From: Cylindrodendrum hubeiense
Lineage: Eukaryota; Ascomycota; Sordariomycetes; Hypocreales; Nectriaceae
Length of the DNA: 38,753 nucleotides
Assembly (NCBI GenBank): GCA_014621425.1
Contig: JAANBB010000389.1
Location: 1 to 38,753 of the forward strand
Direction: 5' to 3'
The position numbers and the translations under genes are program-made. Below the pieces are notes generated by a model that did no database searches, was not told where the DNA came from, and worked only from the letters and a program-made list of their open reading frames with translations. Shown piece after piece: positions 1-11,847 of the stretch. Position 1 is the stretch's first letter. Each line of letters opens with the position of its first letter.

Positions 1-2640
1 AATATTAATATAAGTATACTTATTTTTAAAGTATTTAAATTTTCTATAATTATAATATTAGACTTTAGAATAATCTTTTATATTATATTTATCTCTATAG
101 ATTCTAAGTCTATTCCGTAAAAAGTATTTATTTATTATTTCTTATTCTAGTTAACTTTCTTACTTTTCTAGTTATTATTAAATATAATATTTCCTTTATT
201 AAACTTCTTTTCTTATTATCTTTTAAATTATTAGTTATTAAGTTTTATTATAAGTTAAATAATTATATTAAATATATTTAGCTTTTAACTAATTATTATA
301 TTCTTAATTTCTAATTTAAGTTTTATATAAAATATTAAGATAAAGACTTATTTTCCTTATCTTTTAAGATAAGCTATATTATTCTAGAAGTTAGTAATAT
401 AACTTAATATTAAGCCTTTTTACTTGAGCTTTTTAAGTTTTTTTTCTATAGTTTTCTTTTTATTAATTAGGTTAAATACTCCTCTAAGTTCTCTCTTAAA
501 TATTATATAAGAATTATAGATTATCTTAGTTTTAGTTTTATATTTATTATAGGGATTATTAAGGAAATCTCTTATAAATAGCTTGAATTAGATAAGAGTT
601 TTATCCTTTAAGAATGTTATAGTATATCTAATCTTATCTTTATCCTTAAAGAACTAAATAAGATAATAACTTTAGAATACTTTAAGTTATATAAAGAAGT
701 TCTATAACTTTATTATAAAATTATTATAATTATCTAGTTTATAAGGTCTAAGGATTTTTCCTATATCTTTTCTATAAATAATAAGAGAGTCAAGCTAGAT
801 AATATAATTTTAATAGAGATCTTTTTATTTAATTAAATCTTTATAAAATACTATATTTTACTTAATAAGTAAGATAACTTAGTTAGTTAGTATCTTCAAT
901 TCCTTAATCTTAATATTCTTATTATACTTAATTATTATAAATAATTTACTAATTTTATTAAAAAGTTATTTATTCTACCTTTTAATATATTTAAGTTCTT
1001 CTTATAAGATTTTATTATTATCAAGGTCCGGTATATTATTATTATCCTCTATAAGAAGTTAAGTAATAAGTTATTTATCTATAATAGAGATATCCCTAGG
1101 AATACTAGAAGTTATTACTTTAATTTATTTAACATATTACTTAGATTAACATAATAATATACTAAATAAGAACTATTAATATATAATATTCTAGCTATTA
1201 TATATTAATAAGAATATAAGATAGGTAAGAATATATTAGGATATAATCTAAGTAAATTAGAATATATACTAAATAAAAGGGGATTATAAGATCTAATAAT
1301 ATATAAACAGGAGTATTTATATAATTAAGTCTATTAATAGTTAAGGAGCTTAAGACTCTTGTCTAATATACTAAAATGAATATATATATATAGATAATTA
1401 ATATAATCAAATAGTATCGAGTTATATTAAATAGTACCTATTTAATATATACTTATCTGTGGTATCAAACTGTGTTAAACGGAGCCCATTCAATGTATAG
1501 GTATTACACACTATAATAGGAAGGAAAAAGTGGGTACTGAATGATTTTACCGGTCGTGACCACCTGGTCTTAACCCGGGCCATGACACTGATTTTATCTA
1601 GTATTATCATGCCTTTAATATTATCCCTTTCCACCTTCCTTCTTATATTAGCTATCTAATATAACCTCTTAATATGGGAGTATATTAGTACCTTAAAAAG
1701 GAATAATAGGCTACTCTAGGAGACTTTATTCAAGATAGTGGTATATAGATCTTACGATATGACTTTCTGAGCTAATAGAATAGGCTATATAAGGCAGTAT
1801 TTAAAGCTTGCTATATTTATGCTGGATTTGAAAAACCAGGTCTAATACCTATAGATCGGGAAGCTATATTAGGATCACTCTATCAAGCTACTAAGTATAT
1901 AGAAGAGCTATTATTTCCTACAATCTTTCAAGACCAAGCTATTATACCATAAAAGGCTAAGAAGGATCTTACCTCTCTATAGAAATAGTGGAAATTAAAT
2001 ATCTTGAGTAGCCTAATGAAGCGGTGGGGATTGCCGCTTCGGGAAGGAAGGGCCGGGAAATGTGGGGCCGCTCGGAAGGGTGGATAAAAGGGAGGGTCTC
2101 TGACCGGAGACCTGCGGAAGGAAGACATCAAGCATCATTCATTCAAGCATCGAGAAGAGACTCGTTTTGAAAGGATAGCTTGGTGGAGGAACGAGACCTT
2201 CCCTAACCCTCCTAGCAGAGCCTATTTTATTTTCTGTATTATCTATATTAATTTGCATTTTCCTCCGATTTATCTCTTTTAATTATCACACCCGAGTCTT
2301 TGGGATCAGGATTTACATCACTTTATTCACGGTTTTCAACACCTTACCAACGCAAAGACTAACATTCTTTCAGCCCCAGCACCTCATTAGATGCTTTCCT
2401 TCCCTTTAAACCACAAGTCAAGAAGTCACTGCCAATAGCTCCAGCTGTGGCCTACGCACATACCCGACCCAGGGAGACTTGCTGCCGACACTTGAACGAG
2501 GATTTCTGTGGGAGAACACTTATTTGGGTGTTGGGCTACGACTCTTTCCCGTCGCTTCACTAACAAGGGCTATTATTTCATATACTAAGGCATGCCTTGA
2601 TCTTGTGATTATTACACAATCAGCTTAAAAGCGAATTATT
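1..2640. repeat. A/T-rich, RIP-degraded repeat block
   Basis: The first 2.6 kb is dominated by A and T, is very rich in TA dinucleotides and has no open frame of useful length. This is the usual look of an old repeat after repeat-induced point mutation. A short G/C-richer island (about 2020-2210) interrupts it. That island, with an ATAAAAG box near 2084 and the T-rich stretch after it, might be the end of a long terminal repeat, but I cannot see a matching copy in the window. I see no intact gene here. Confidence 0.6.
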
Positions 2641-2655
2641 CAATTATAGTAAGAC

Positions 2656-3510
2656 CGGCTAGTCCTAGAGGCCCAGCGCACTCAAACACACTATCAAATA
2701 CAGATCAATAATAGGGCTTACACTATAAAGGAATTATATGAGAAGGTTATAATACGAGCTCATAATAAATAGAATAAAGAGACATTAAAGCAAAAGTATA
2801 AGCAGGAAGACCTCTTCCACCACCTTCAAAAGGAAGATATAGAGGAAGAAAGAGAGATAGCAAGACCTCGCATTCCTCGACTTCATAGCCGGCCAGCTAT
2901 TAAGTCTAGTGTGATGAGGGTAGTTAAAGATAATATTATTATAGAAGAAACTCATAATAGAGCGATCCTAGAAGAGAAAGTCAAGGCTATTTAGAATCTG
3001 CAAAAAATATAGAATAAAGTCACTAATAAGAAACAGTTCCTAATATTAACTATAGCTCCGGAAATAACCCTCCGGGCTATCCCTGAAGTTATTAAGTGGA
3101 GGGCAGTAAAAGAAGTGGTAAAGGAAGTAGCAAATACAGTCACAATTAGGACAGATAATGAGGCTAAAAATTTAAATAATTCGGATATTGGCTATAATAA
3201 CTATATATCAATAACCTTATCTATTTAGCTATCTTCATTACTATTAGAGAGGAGGTCTAAAAGCACTGATATTGAGATTATTACTATAACATAGATAGAG
3301 ACCACAACCCGGTCTCTATTCCAGTTCCAAGAGATAGCATTTGAAGAAGATCAGACTAATAGAAATAAAGCTCCTACATAACAGGTCAATTACAGAGGAT
3401 TTGGCCACAACCGGGCACCTAATCACTATTCAGATAACAATACAGCTAATCTAGCTATTAAGGTTAAAGGCGTAAATATCACAGTTCCAAAGTCGCGGCG
3501 TCGTCGCTAG
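2656..3510 (+). pseudogene. Dead mobile-element ORF broken by RIP-type stop codons
   Basis: One reading frame runs 285 codons from 2656 to a final TAG at 3508-3510 without a frameshift. It is cut by six internal stops: TAG at 2770, 2992, 3010, 3226 and 3292, and TAA at 3379. All are TAG or TAA, as expected if CAG, CAA or TGG codons lost their C or G to RIP. The frame is rich in Lys, Glu, Arg and Ile and ends in a run of Arg. It looks like part of a transposon protein (gag-like or the tail of a transposase), but I cannot assign the family. It lies just inside the A/T-rich block and is most likely from the same element. Confidence 0.55.
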
Positions 3511-4083
3511 CTGCTATAGTCAGTCAATTAGAACACAACAATACCTTATCTAAAATAGCTCAAATTGATATATTTGATCAATTAGATGCATATCATAATG
3601 CTAGTATTATCCCTATATTTATTTAATGTCATATAGCGGCGCTGTCTTACAGCAAAGTTAGAACAATCAGATACACATACGACCCAGATACGGGTTTTGT
3701 CGCCCCCTCTCCAAGGGAGAGGGGGGAGCCTAAGCTCGCTTAGTCAACCCGCCGGGTAGTAATTAATCATGATCAGTTGATAAGATCAGGGTATGCGACG
3801 GACCGGTGACACTATAAAACAGCCACTTCACTGTGAGATGAAAGTTATATTTGTTTCTCCGAGTTCCGGACGCTCAACTGGCGTAGCCGACGGGATCGCT
3901 GTGCGACTCATACCTAGCTTTGCCATCAACCCCACGCGTCGTGCCGAAGAAGCATTGAAGCCTAGCACAATCAAAGTTATAAGAGCCGCTCCAATCTCAA
4001 ATTATCTTGGTGCTAGTACTGAAGTATTACTCTTCATTCAAGTTAAATACCTGTAAGTATGCTCAGATAATTGAGTTGAAATC
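3511..4083. other. Spacer between repeat block and cluster
   Basis: This is the transition from RIP-degraded to ordinary base composition. It contains a G/C-rich hairpin (3703-3725, listed separately). A short open frame on the plus strand (3793-4056) has no recognisable domain and I do not call it a gene. The spacer ends at the 3' end of the acyl-CoA ligase gene. Confidence 0.5.
3703..3725. repeat. Perfect 10-bp hairpin
   Basis: CCCCCTCTCC at 3703-3712 and GGAGAGGGGG at 3716-3725 are exact inverted copies around a 3-nt loop. It sits in the non-coding spacer between dead repeats and the ligase gene. Its function is unknown; a remnant of a mobile-element end is possible. Confidence 0.5.
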
Positions 4084-5913
4084 CTATCTAAGTAAACCTT
4101 GTGAAAACTGCTCCGCAATGAAGGTTCTTCTCGGTTTTCCAGTCCTGTTATATGGGATCGCATCGAGAAAAACCAACTGAGACGCAGGCACGTCAGCTTC
4201 AACACGAGTTCGAATAATGATTCATTTTGACCAAGCAAACATACCTTATCCGGAGTCTTGAATAGTGCCGCGTTTTTGCGGAAGTGCTTTTTGATGTCGG
4301 CAGCCGTGACCTGTCCGCTTTCTGCTCGAATAACAACAGCGAGCCCTGAGCATTCGCCAATTTTCCTGTTAGCCTCAAATGCGGCATTCAAACAGGGTGT
4401 AATAGAAATCGAGTAGAAGTTACGTACCAATGCATTCCCCGTACATTTTGTCTGGCACCCGAAAGCAAGCTGCCTCCTTGACCCCGCCATGGGTCAGAGC
4501 AACGTGTTCTATTTCGGCTGGACTAATCTTTTCTCCGGCTTTGTTGATAATCTCTTTAACCCTGCCAGATATTATGAGGCGCTGCTGGGGTTGGATGGCA
4601 CCTAGATCACCGGTACGAAAGTAGCCATTGGCGAGAAAAGCCTCGGTGTTTGCCGTGGGATTATTCGTATATCCAGACATGATACTCTTCCCACGCAGGC
4701 AAACCTCCCCAATAACTCCAGGTTCTTTGGTCAGCATGGACAGCGCATTATGATCGGTAGTGGCTGCGCCACTAATGCCGATGTTGCTCTGTCGCAGTGC
4801 TTCTGCCAGTGGAAGGATCATCACCTCTACCGCGTCCGCAATGGGGTAATGCGCCAGTTTCCTGGCTCTGGTGTCGTCTTCCTCCTCCAGCCTGTTGCAG
4901 AATATCGCCGGAGCCGACTCCGTCATGCCGTAGACCTCCAATACTGGCAGTCCCAGACTTTGCAGGCCATCGTACAAGTCAGGGGGCATGTCGCTGCCTC
5001 CGCATCTAATGAATCTCAAAGTGGGCGGCATTATGCCGTTGGGTCGCGGGAACGATATGAGAAGCCTATGAAGAGTTGGGACTGCATGATACCAAGTGAT
5101 TCCAAAATCGGCACAGCATTGCCAGAAGGCTCCTGGGAGAGAGGGTGGGATAACGGTACAGCCTCCGGTAAAAAGGGTTGTCAATAGGCTGCCACCGATA
5201 CCAATAACGTGGCATAGCGGCGTGATGATCAAGCATCGGTCTTCAGCTGAAAGCTTGTGTGCTGCTATAATGATGCGCATGGCGACGAGAAGATTGGTGT
5301 GGCTCAGGAGGACAGACTTTGGTTTCCCTGTTGTTCCACTTGTGAAGAGCAAGAGAGCTTTGTCTTCTGACTCGACCTCATTGCGAGAGAAAACAGCTGA
5401 CGGCGTGGTAGCTGTTGCAGTACCTGTATCTCCTCCTATCAGGTCTAGAGAAATCTGTAACACTGGATCCTCCTTGTTGCTTCTGCAGCATAGGGCCACA
5501 GGAAAGCCTTGCTCTTGCGCTGCGAGCACCGCAGGGGCGTGACTATAGGTGTTATTGTGACTTGGTGAAGCCACAACAGTAATGACTAGGTCCGGCTGCA
5601 TCATAGAGAAGATATCGCTGTACTCGTTTTTTGTAAACTGTGGGTTCACTGGCGCTGCAATAGCGCGTTGGCGCACGGCGGCCAGGAAAACGGCGACGAA
5701 CTCGATCCCGTTGGGCAAAACCAGTGCAACTTTGCTGGCCCTAGTAATACCCAGTTTGGCGAGGGACTTTTGAAGAAGACATGTCAGCGTAGTCAGCTGC
5801 GCGTAAGACATGGCCGTAAACGAGCCAGATCCGGCGTCAGGCATGATGACTGCCGGTGAGCTAAGGCTCTGGAGACTGGGAGGGAGGATAAGAACGTGGG
5901 ATTGAGCAGCCAT
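4084..5913 (-). CDS. AMP-dependent acyl-CoA ligase (Fum10-like adenylating enzyme)
   Basis: It should activate a carboxylic acid with ATP to an acyl-adenylate and pass it to CoA or to a carrier-protein thiol. Model: exons 5913-4428, 4345-4245 and 4176-4084, with introns of 82 and 68 nt, giving 559 aa, normal for the family. The A3 loop TSGTTGKPK is at residues 191-199, YGMTE at 328-332, TGD at 434-436 and the hinge GRVKEIINKAGEKISPAEIE at 450-469. The catalytic Lys of A10 (YNRTGKPRR) is Lys543. That motif appears only after the second intron is removed, which supports the splicing. The C-terminus is LLR, not a PTS1 signal, so it is probably cytosolic. The gene lies at the edge of the PKS cluster; the T-C protein offers a plausible acceptor carrier domain. 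The substrate cannot be read from the sequence. It could instead be a starter-unit ligase for the PKS. Confidence 0.9.
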
Positions 5914-5983
5914 GGTTAAATTTGATCAGTCTAATTTCCGAGGTTATGTAAAGTTGTAAACTGCTACTCTTAGCCCCCCAACT

Positions 5984-5990
5984 TATATAT
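5984..5990 (-). promoter_or_regulatory. TATA-like box of the acyl-CoA ligase
   Basis: On the minus strand this reads ATATATA followed by AG, about 70 bp upstream of the ATG at 5913. Position and sequence fit a fungal TATA box, but no transcript data support it. Confidence 0.35.
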
Positions 5991-6186
5991 CCAACGTGGA
6001 TATGGTTCCGTGTAATATCAGACTATATTCAACGTTGATGGTAGTAGCTGAACTGCAAGATCACGTATTTTCCGCCCCAAAGTGAGTACTGTCGCACATC
6101 GGATGCTAGAATAGGTTGGATCGGCATCGCATCAGCATCGTAGGAGTACGTCTCAAAGTATGTGAAGCGATTTTAGGCTTCATGAT

Positions 6187-6352
6187 TAACCGAGACGTCT
6201 AGTGGTCTGCGGTTGCAGCTCCGTAGAAGTCTTACCATTGTAGATACAGTCTCATGCCGCCACTACCGTCGGTTAGCTAGCCATCCTGTTCAATAACTGA
6301 GTGCGCATCGGTCCCTCCACACTGGGCTTCTTGTTGCTCCGGTTAGCCGGTT
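6187..6352. promoter_or_regulatory. CGGTTA/TAACCG motif group upstream of the ligase
   Basis: Three related sites lie 270-440 bp upstream of the ligase ATG: TAACCGAG at 6187-6194, GTCGGTTA (reverse of TAACCGAC) at 6268-6275, and a direct repeat CCGGTTAGCCGGTT at 6339-6352. The exact 8-mer TAACCGAC also occurs in the PKS/T-C divergent promoter (20729-20736). CGG-type half sites are what Zn2Cys6 regulators bind, so these are candidate sites for one of the two cluster regulators. This is inference from sequence only. Confidence 0.35.
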
Positions 6353-8550
6353 GCTTTTAGATCCGTATCCGTTCACCGACTGCGGAGCGCGCATCCACGT
6401 TGTTATTGCCGAAATCAGATACCGACACACTTCGCATCCGCAAAGTTGCAGCTTCATCATTTCTGTCCATTGCCAATCCGGTGTATGTGCTGGGGGGACG
6501 AGAATACATTCTCCTCTTTAAAACCCCTTTTTTCTTTATACCCACAATCAATTGCAATACCTGTTAATTTACTCGTACTATCTCAAATTGCTTTCGCACT
6601 CACCTTCGACCTCTTCATCAATATCCAGTCATATCAAGCCACCTTACACCCTAGACTTCGAAAATAAACCATCACTTGAGCAGCGCATACGCCGTTACAC
6701 CACCCGTAGCCGTTATACCGAGGGCCGTGGAACTGAAACGCATTCGACTTCAATTCTAGATGCGACGAGATCGATCGGTTAAAATGATAACAACAGAACT
6801 CCATTATGCACTGGGCTTTGCAGATTATACCCAACCAGGATCGCATTATCTCTAAATAAGGCGGTGGTACCGTCCACTCCAGCGAACGGACATGGCCTTT
6901 CCTTAAATTGTCGGTGTCAATGTGTGCGTAATTGCCCCTGTCAATTGGTCTAGTCTTGCATGCTGTACCTCGCGTATACAGGCCAATAACATCCCCCGTA
7001 CTGCTAAATGACTCCCTCATACAGGCTTTCCTTGAACATCAGAACACCAAATTTACCGAATGACGGTATGTCCCTATAAGTCAAATGGACCTACGCACCC
7101 CAACAGCGCTGTCGCATTCGTAGTTGTGCTTCTGTCCGCTCAGCTATTGGGAATCTGCAAGCTGGGGTAAATGATCTCATTTTTGATACCTGGGATCAAT
7201 GAGTTGTGGCCTAAAAAATCGGAAATGGTACAAAGACTGGAAATCCGATGGCTCTTTGATGGCTTTGTAAATAGCCCTGCCTTTTATACATTCCCATTGA
7301 GCCGACGCTTGCATGCCGAAGTTCCAAATCCCAGTTTGCTAATTGACTCTGATACAACTTCGGGACTAAAGCGGTGAAACCTTGCTATCACGATCACATG
7401 CTTAGAAACTCTCCTTGGTCTCAAGTAGGCTTAAAATAAGACTTCAGAGGGTGTGGGTGATTTCGTTCTGAATATTTCCTTGACTCTAAGCACGGGATCC
7501 TTTTCTCATGTTGTCTTACAGGAAACTTGGACAGTAGCACGGAGATACGTATCGAAATTCTGAAACTTATGTACTCGACCTGGCGGCAAGGGATGGTTCC
7601 AAAAGTCATGTACAGGTATGTAAAATATGAGACTGATCAACCAGGTATTGTGCTAGTATGACGAATTGTATGTGTGCTCATAGTGAAGTATGTGACTAGG
7701 TGTTGTCACGGCCCGTGACCAGATGAGGCGGCATACGATGGTAGTGACCAAAGTGACATCACTGTGTATTATCCCACACGGTTTTCAACTACCTAAGACT
7801 CGTATTCGGACCGGGTATGTGGCAGCAGCTGTCACACCCTGGCCCTATTGGCTTTGTCTCAGCTCCTTTTTCTTTCCTTTTCTTTCTTTTTCTTCCTTTT
7901 CCTTCAACACCTCGCCAATTTGTTCATGCGGGTTGGCTAATTTCGGGTAACGGTGGGCCCTGGTTAGGTCCAGTGCGGCAGAATGTTGAAGGCTGCCAAC
8001 CGAACTTTCAGGTACGATACATTCAGGCGTGGTCGTCGCGTGGTTAATACGAAGAGCAAAGAGCATTTCCATTCAAGAGAATACCGTCTTAGTAACCCCG
8101 TAAGCAGCGATGTTATTGTTTCAGATGGCTTGGTCTGATGATGGGGTGTAACAGTGTAGTCGGGGATTCCAAATTCAATTCACAATTTCGGCCCGGATTT
8201 TCGTTTATCATGAGGGATACCCTTCAGCTCAGCAGATGATCACATTCTCAAATCCGCAATCTCACCAATTGGTGCGTGTTTAGATGTGACTCACCTGTAT
8301 TTGAAATACTTTCATCGACTTTGTGATAGCCCTGGTGTGTGAATTAACGTGCCGCGTTGATTCAGGCGTGTTACAAACACGGAAATTAAATGAAACAAAA
8401 ATTCCGATGACCCGGTTGTTTTCTAGATGACTACCATGGCGATTCTTTAAAAGCTTAATACGGTCTGGCTAAATTTAAAGCTACACATCTCCTAAAATCA
8501 CCTAACAGAACCTTTCGGTGTGTTTCATCTTGTGTTTTCGTTCTTTTACG

Positions 8551-11397
8551 ATGTGCGAGCCCTTGGTCTTTATACCAGGCTTACATCTGGCAATTGATTC
8601 CACCGACAAGCCAAGATTCAAACGCCGCCGTGGCGCCTGTGGATCCTGCAGACGCCGCAAATTGCGATGCAAGTCTGCTCTCCTCTCACTAGGTACAAGC
8701 CCGTTTGTCTCATACTGCATCTTAGGTAACGGCACAAGGCCCTGTGAGCAATGCCAAGTTCGTCAATATACACATAAGAGTGCGATGCAATTAGAACTGA
8801 TACAAATATAGAGATCGTCGCTCGAATGCTGTTACAGAAACTCAACCAGCAAAAGGGTAGACTCGCCTGCCGAAAGTATTGCAAACGATGCCGCATACGG
8901 GACAGAGCACGACAAATATACTGCAGGCTCTTCTCCTTTCAGTACACATATGATTCACACCAGTTCTAGTAGTCCCTCGGTGCAAGCTACTGTGTTTTCA
9001 CAAGACGGCACGAGTGCTGAGGAGACCACTGCATCCGATATTTGGGACGGACATGAGTTTCTCAACGACTCAGCCGTGGCGGATTCCTCAACAAGTCTCG
9101 ATACAATGGAAACCTGGGACTTGCAAAGTTGGTTTCCTGACGATGAACTGATTAATGCACACACTCTAGAAACCAAGACAGCTACGCTACTCTCGCCACA
9201 TCTCCTCGAACCCCAACCCGGCCTCGACCAATTAAGCCAAAATATAACGAACCTACGGAATGCTAGCAATCCAAGTCGAATTTCCAATCCCACGATAGCA
9301 GCGGCATTCGATAGTAAGTAGCACACAATAATACCCTTGGCCGCAGTACGACTGCTGAAGATGAGTTGACAACTTTGAAGGAACACTACATAGAGCTAAT
9401 GTTTCTGATCGTATCATCGAGCCTTTTCATGCGATAGTATCGAATAATAACACACCAATGTGCATGATTCAAAAAGAACGAACAATGAAACTTCTAGACG
9501 AGCTTTTAGTCACAAGACCTCTGATTTTCACCGACGAAGATTGCAGGAAGCAGGAAGGTATCGACGTGACAGAACTCAGTCGTTTCTATAATCACACATT
9601 TGCTTCTCGATGTATCGATGGTAAATACAGCACATCTGGATCTTGTACTTTCCGCTTATGATAAGCTAATCCTTCAAACTATAGCTTGTTATACAGACCC
9701 GGAAGGGTAAGCCTCATTCTGGTATAAAGAGAGGACATGTCATAATAAACTGATATTTCTAGCATCGGGATGCTCCTCGACAGAAAATGTCTCGAATTTC
9801 AGGTCTACGAGATCGTCAGCCAAGCAACTATTAGTTCAGAGGAAACGGCATTGTTTCATTCCGTACTCGCTATTGGCTCTCATACTCTCAACCTTTCTCA
9901 AAATTCTCAGCATACAAGCACCGCAAAATACCCCATGTTGAGGTTCTTCACCGAGGCTCTCTGCGTAAGACGCCAAATATGCGATAACCCTTCTATTTTG
10001 GGCCTTCAGGTATATCAAAGTCTTCATTAACGTACGGAAGTCGGTAGAGAGCTAATCGTGTTCGCTAATAGGCTCTTCTAGCGATGGTATCTAATATCAC
10101 TGCCTTTAAAAACGTTAATAATAATACTAATACTAAGATTAAGGCTTTCTTTTCTGGTAGGCTCGGTGCCAGCTCGACATCTGGCCTGTTTGCAGACGCC
10201 GCCTTTTGCGTCCAAAGCCTGCATCTTCACAGAAGTAGTGCCATTAAAAAGCTGTATCCGACCTATGTGGAGCAGGAAAATGCCAAACGGGCGCTTTGGT
10301 TTCTTTATTCCCTTGAGAAGCCATATTGCCTGCGCGATGGCTTGTTTCCGGTCCGTTCATCTGCGGATTGTCCTTTCTGCAATTCCCTTGGGAAGGAGAG
10401 CTCCTCTAACGATTGACTCACACTAGTTGTTACATGTCGACTTTATTGACTACGATTATTCTGCTCCAACTGACACCTTATCAGGTGGACCTAATTGGCT
10501 CTCTGTCAACTTTCATTACGCAAATATCTGCTACAACATCTTAAAACAGCACTCTTGCCAAAGGAACCGCAAAGCCAATTCATCCTACTACAAAGGGTTA
10601 GAATGCAATTCTGACGTGGACTCCGCCATTAAGCGACTCGAAGCAGATCTTGAAGAGTGGAGTAGGGAGCTTCCATTTAGCTGCAGTTCAACTCAGCCCA
10701 ATCATCCCTCACCAGACTACTTAGCACTGAGTCCCCAGGATAGACGATTGAGGTTCAAATGCTTGTATAGATATTATTTTGCTATTATATCAATACATAG
10801 CCTAGGAGGTGAGACAGGTCAAAACACAGAGAGTGCAAAAAGGAGTGAAGAGAAATGCTGCGCAGCAGCACAGGAGATTTTGGAGATGAGCTGCTATATT
10901 AGCTCCGCGGACATAATCTATGATTGGTATGCAACCGTAGAGAGGAAAGTCTGAGCCTTTGACTAGCTCTCTCTTCCCTTTTATTTCGAAGCGGACTGAC
11001 AGGAACTTGGGCCAGCTCATTATACGTACCCCTGTGTATCGCAACTTGCATCACTATCATTGCCCTGATTCGGAATAACTCAGCAATGACTACTTTTGAA
11101 TGCCAAATTACCTCAAGCAGAAGGCACTGGGAGAAAAAGAGAGGCAACGAAAGAAATCTATCATATTATGGCATTGCAGTCGGGTCCCTCAGTCGGCTTT
11201 CTTTAGACATGGATGTCCCTCTCGAAGAAGCTATAGAGCTGGGAAAACTTGCGCAGCAGGTTTTACAAATGAGAACGGTACAGGGTAGTACTCAAGAAGC
11301 AACAGTGGGTGTTGGTAATCAGGATCAACCTTTAAGTGGAAACAACGACGGGGAAGTGTTGTGGTGGGCAGTATCATCTAGGAACTTGGAGAATTAG
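8551..11397 (+). CDS. Zn2Cys6 cluster regulator 1
   Basis: A binuclear zinc transcription factor with a fungal_trans middle homology region, probably the pathway activator since it sits between ligase and PKS. I build ten exons: 8551-8668, 8726-8757, 8812-9313, 9381-9620, 9685-9706, 9763-10009, 10072-10086, 10144-10350, 10427-10926 and 10992-11397. All phases match and give 762 aa. The zinc cluster is Cys30, 33, 40, 46, 49 and 56 (CX2CX6CX5CX2CX6C). It forms only if the first intron is a GC-AG intron (GCAAGT...TTAG) splitting the codon of Cys40. The middle region reads LQALLAM-AFFSGRLG...LHLHR across two introns and a 15-nt exon. The second half (residues 462-762) is less conserved and the last exon's start is the least certain junction. 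The gene is convergent with the PKS. Confidence 0.8.
9685..9706 (+). other. 22-nt micro-exon of regulator 1
   Basis: Flanked by an acceptor TATAG and a donor GTAAGC, it joins the phase-1 exon ending at 9620 to the exon starting at 9763. It supplies the residues ACYTDPEG in the region before the middle homology domain. No other arrangement I tried keeps the frame open across 9620-9770. Confidence 0.6.
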
Positions 11398-11847
11398 ACG
11401 TGTGTAGAGGAGCATTGATTGGCCAGGGTATGTAGAGTCGAGTTATAATATATCCTTTCTACCCTGTCCCCATTTGCCGTTTGGTGCGTTGGGAGGTGAT
11501 TTTCGCTTGTATGTGATGAAACGAACGACCGAGAATTGACCTGGGAAACATGCATGTTGTAGACAAGAATTGGATATAGGATGAATCATCGATGTCAATG
11601 ATAAATATTCTGATGATAGTAAATGAAACACATCAAACCGATGTGCATAGACAGCGACATAGCGATAAATGTCAGAATAGTATTGCGCATAGGAGGGTGT
11701 TTATTGATGGCTTAATAGTCAATGGCTTTCTCTCATCCGGTATAGCATTTCGACATACTGTAGGCAGATAACTGGGTAGATAGCGTATGATAAACAATCA
11801 AAATATTATGGCGCCTTCATAACCAGCTTTGAATATCCTCCAGTCTT
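11398..11847. other. Convergent 3' spacer of regulator 1 and PKS
   Basis: 450 bp shared by the 3' ends of two convergent genes. It is A/T-rich with no domain-bearing open frame; it probably holds both polyadenylation regions. Nothing else is seen. Confidence 0.5.

Larger units (their letters stand above)
5914..8550. other. Long divergent spacer between ligase and regulator 1
   Basis: About 2.6 kb separates the ligase start and the regulator start. Apart from the ligase promoter motifs, I find only short frames without recognisable domains on both strands. The stretch 6510-6790 has a pyrimidine-rich leader and a short open frame, resembling the 5' part of a decayed gene, but nothing identifies it. 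A second gene may have been lost from here. Confidence 0.4.

Noticed and set aside
1032..1040. Short tandem-looking ATTATT runs in the 5' block
   Set aside because: Expected by chance in sequence this rich in A and T; no CRISPR-like or centromere-like periodic structure.
2000..2340. Possible LTR with a TATA-like box near 2084
   Set aside because: No second copy, no clear TG...CA ends and no primer-binding site could be shown; only mentioned as a possibility.
3793..4056. 87-codon plus-strand frame before the ligase gene
   Set aside because: No domain, no intron structure, and it overlaps no recognised family; chance open frame in a spacer.
4084..4427. Acyl-CoA ligase appears truncated after YGECIG, suggesting a pseudogene
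   Set aside because: Two normal introns (4346-4427 and 4177-4244) restore the C-terminal subdomain with its catalytic Lys, so the gene is intact.
4750..5859. Several open frames on the plus strand over the ligase gene
   Set aside because: They are antisense shadows of a well-supported coding sequence with no domain of their own.
10087..10143. In-frame Asn/Thr-rich insert in regulator 1
   Set aside because: It has a GTATCT donor, a TACTAAT branch site and an AAG acceptor, and its removal restores the family motif; treated as an intron.
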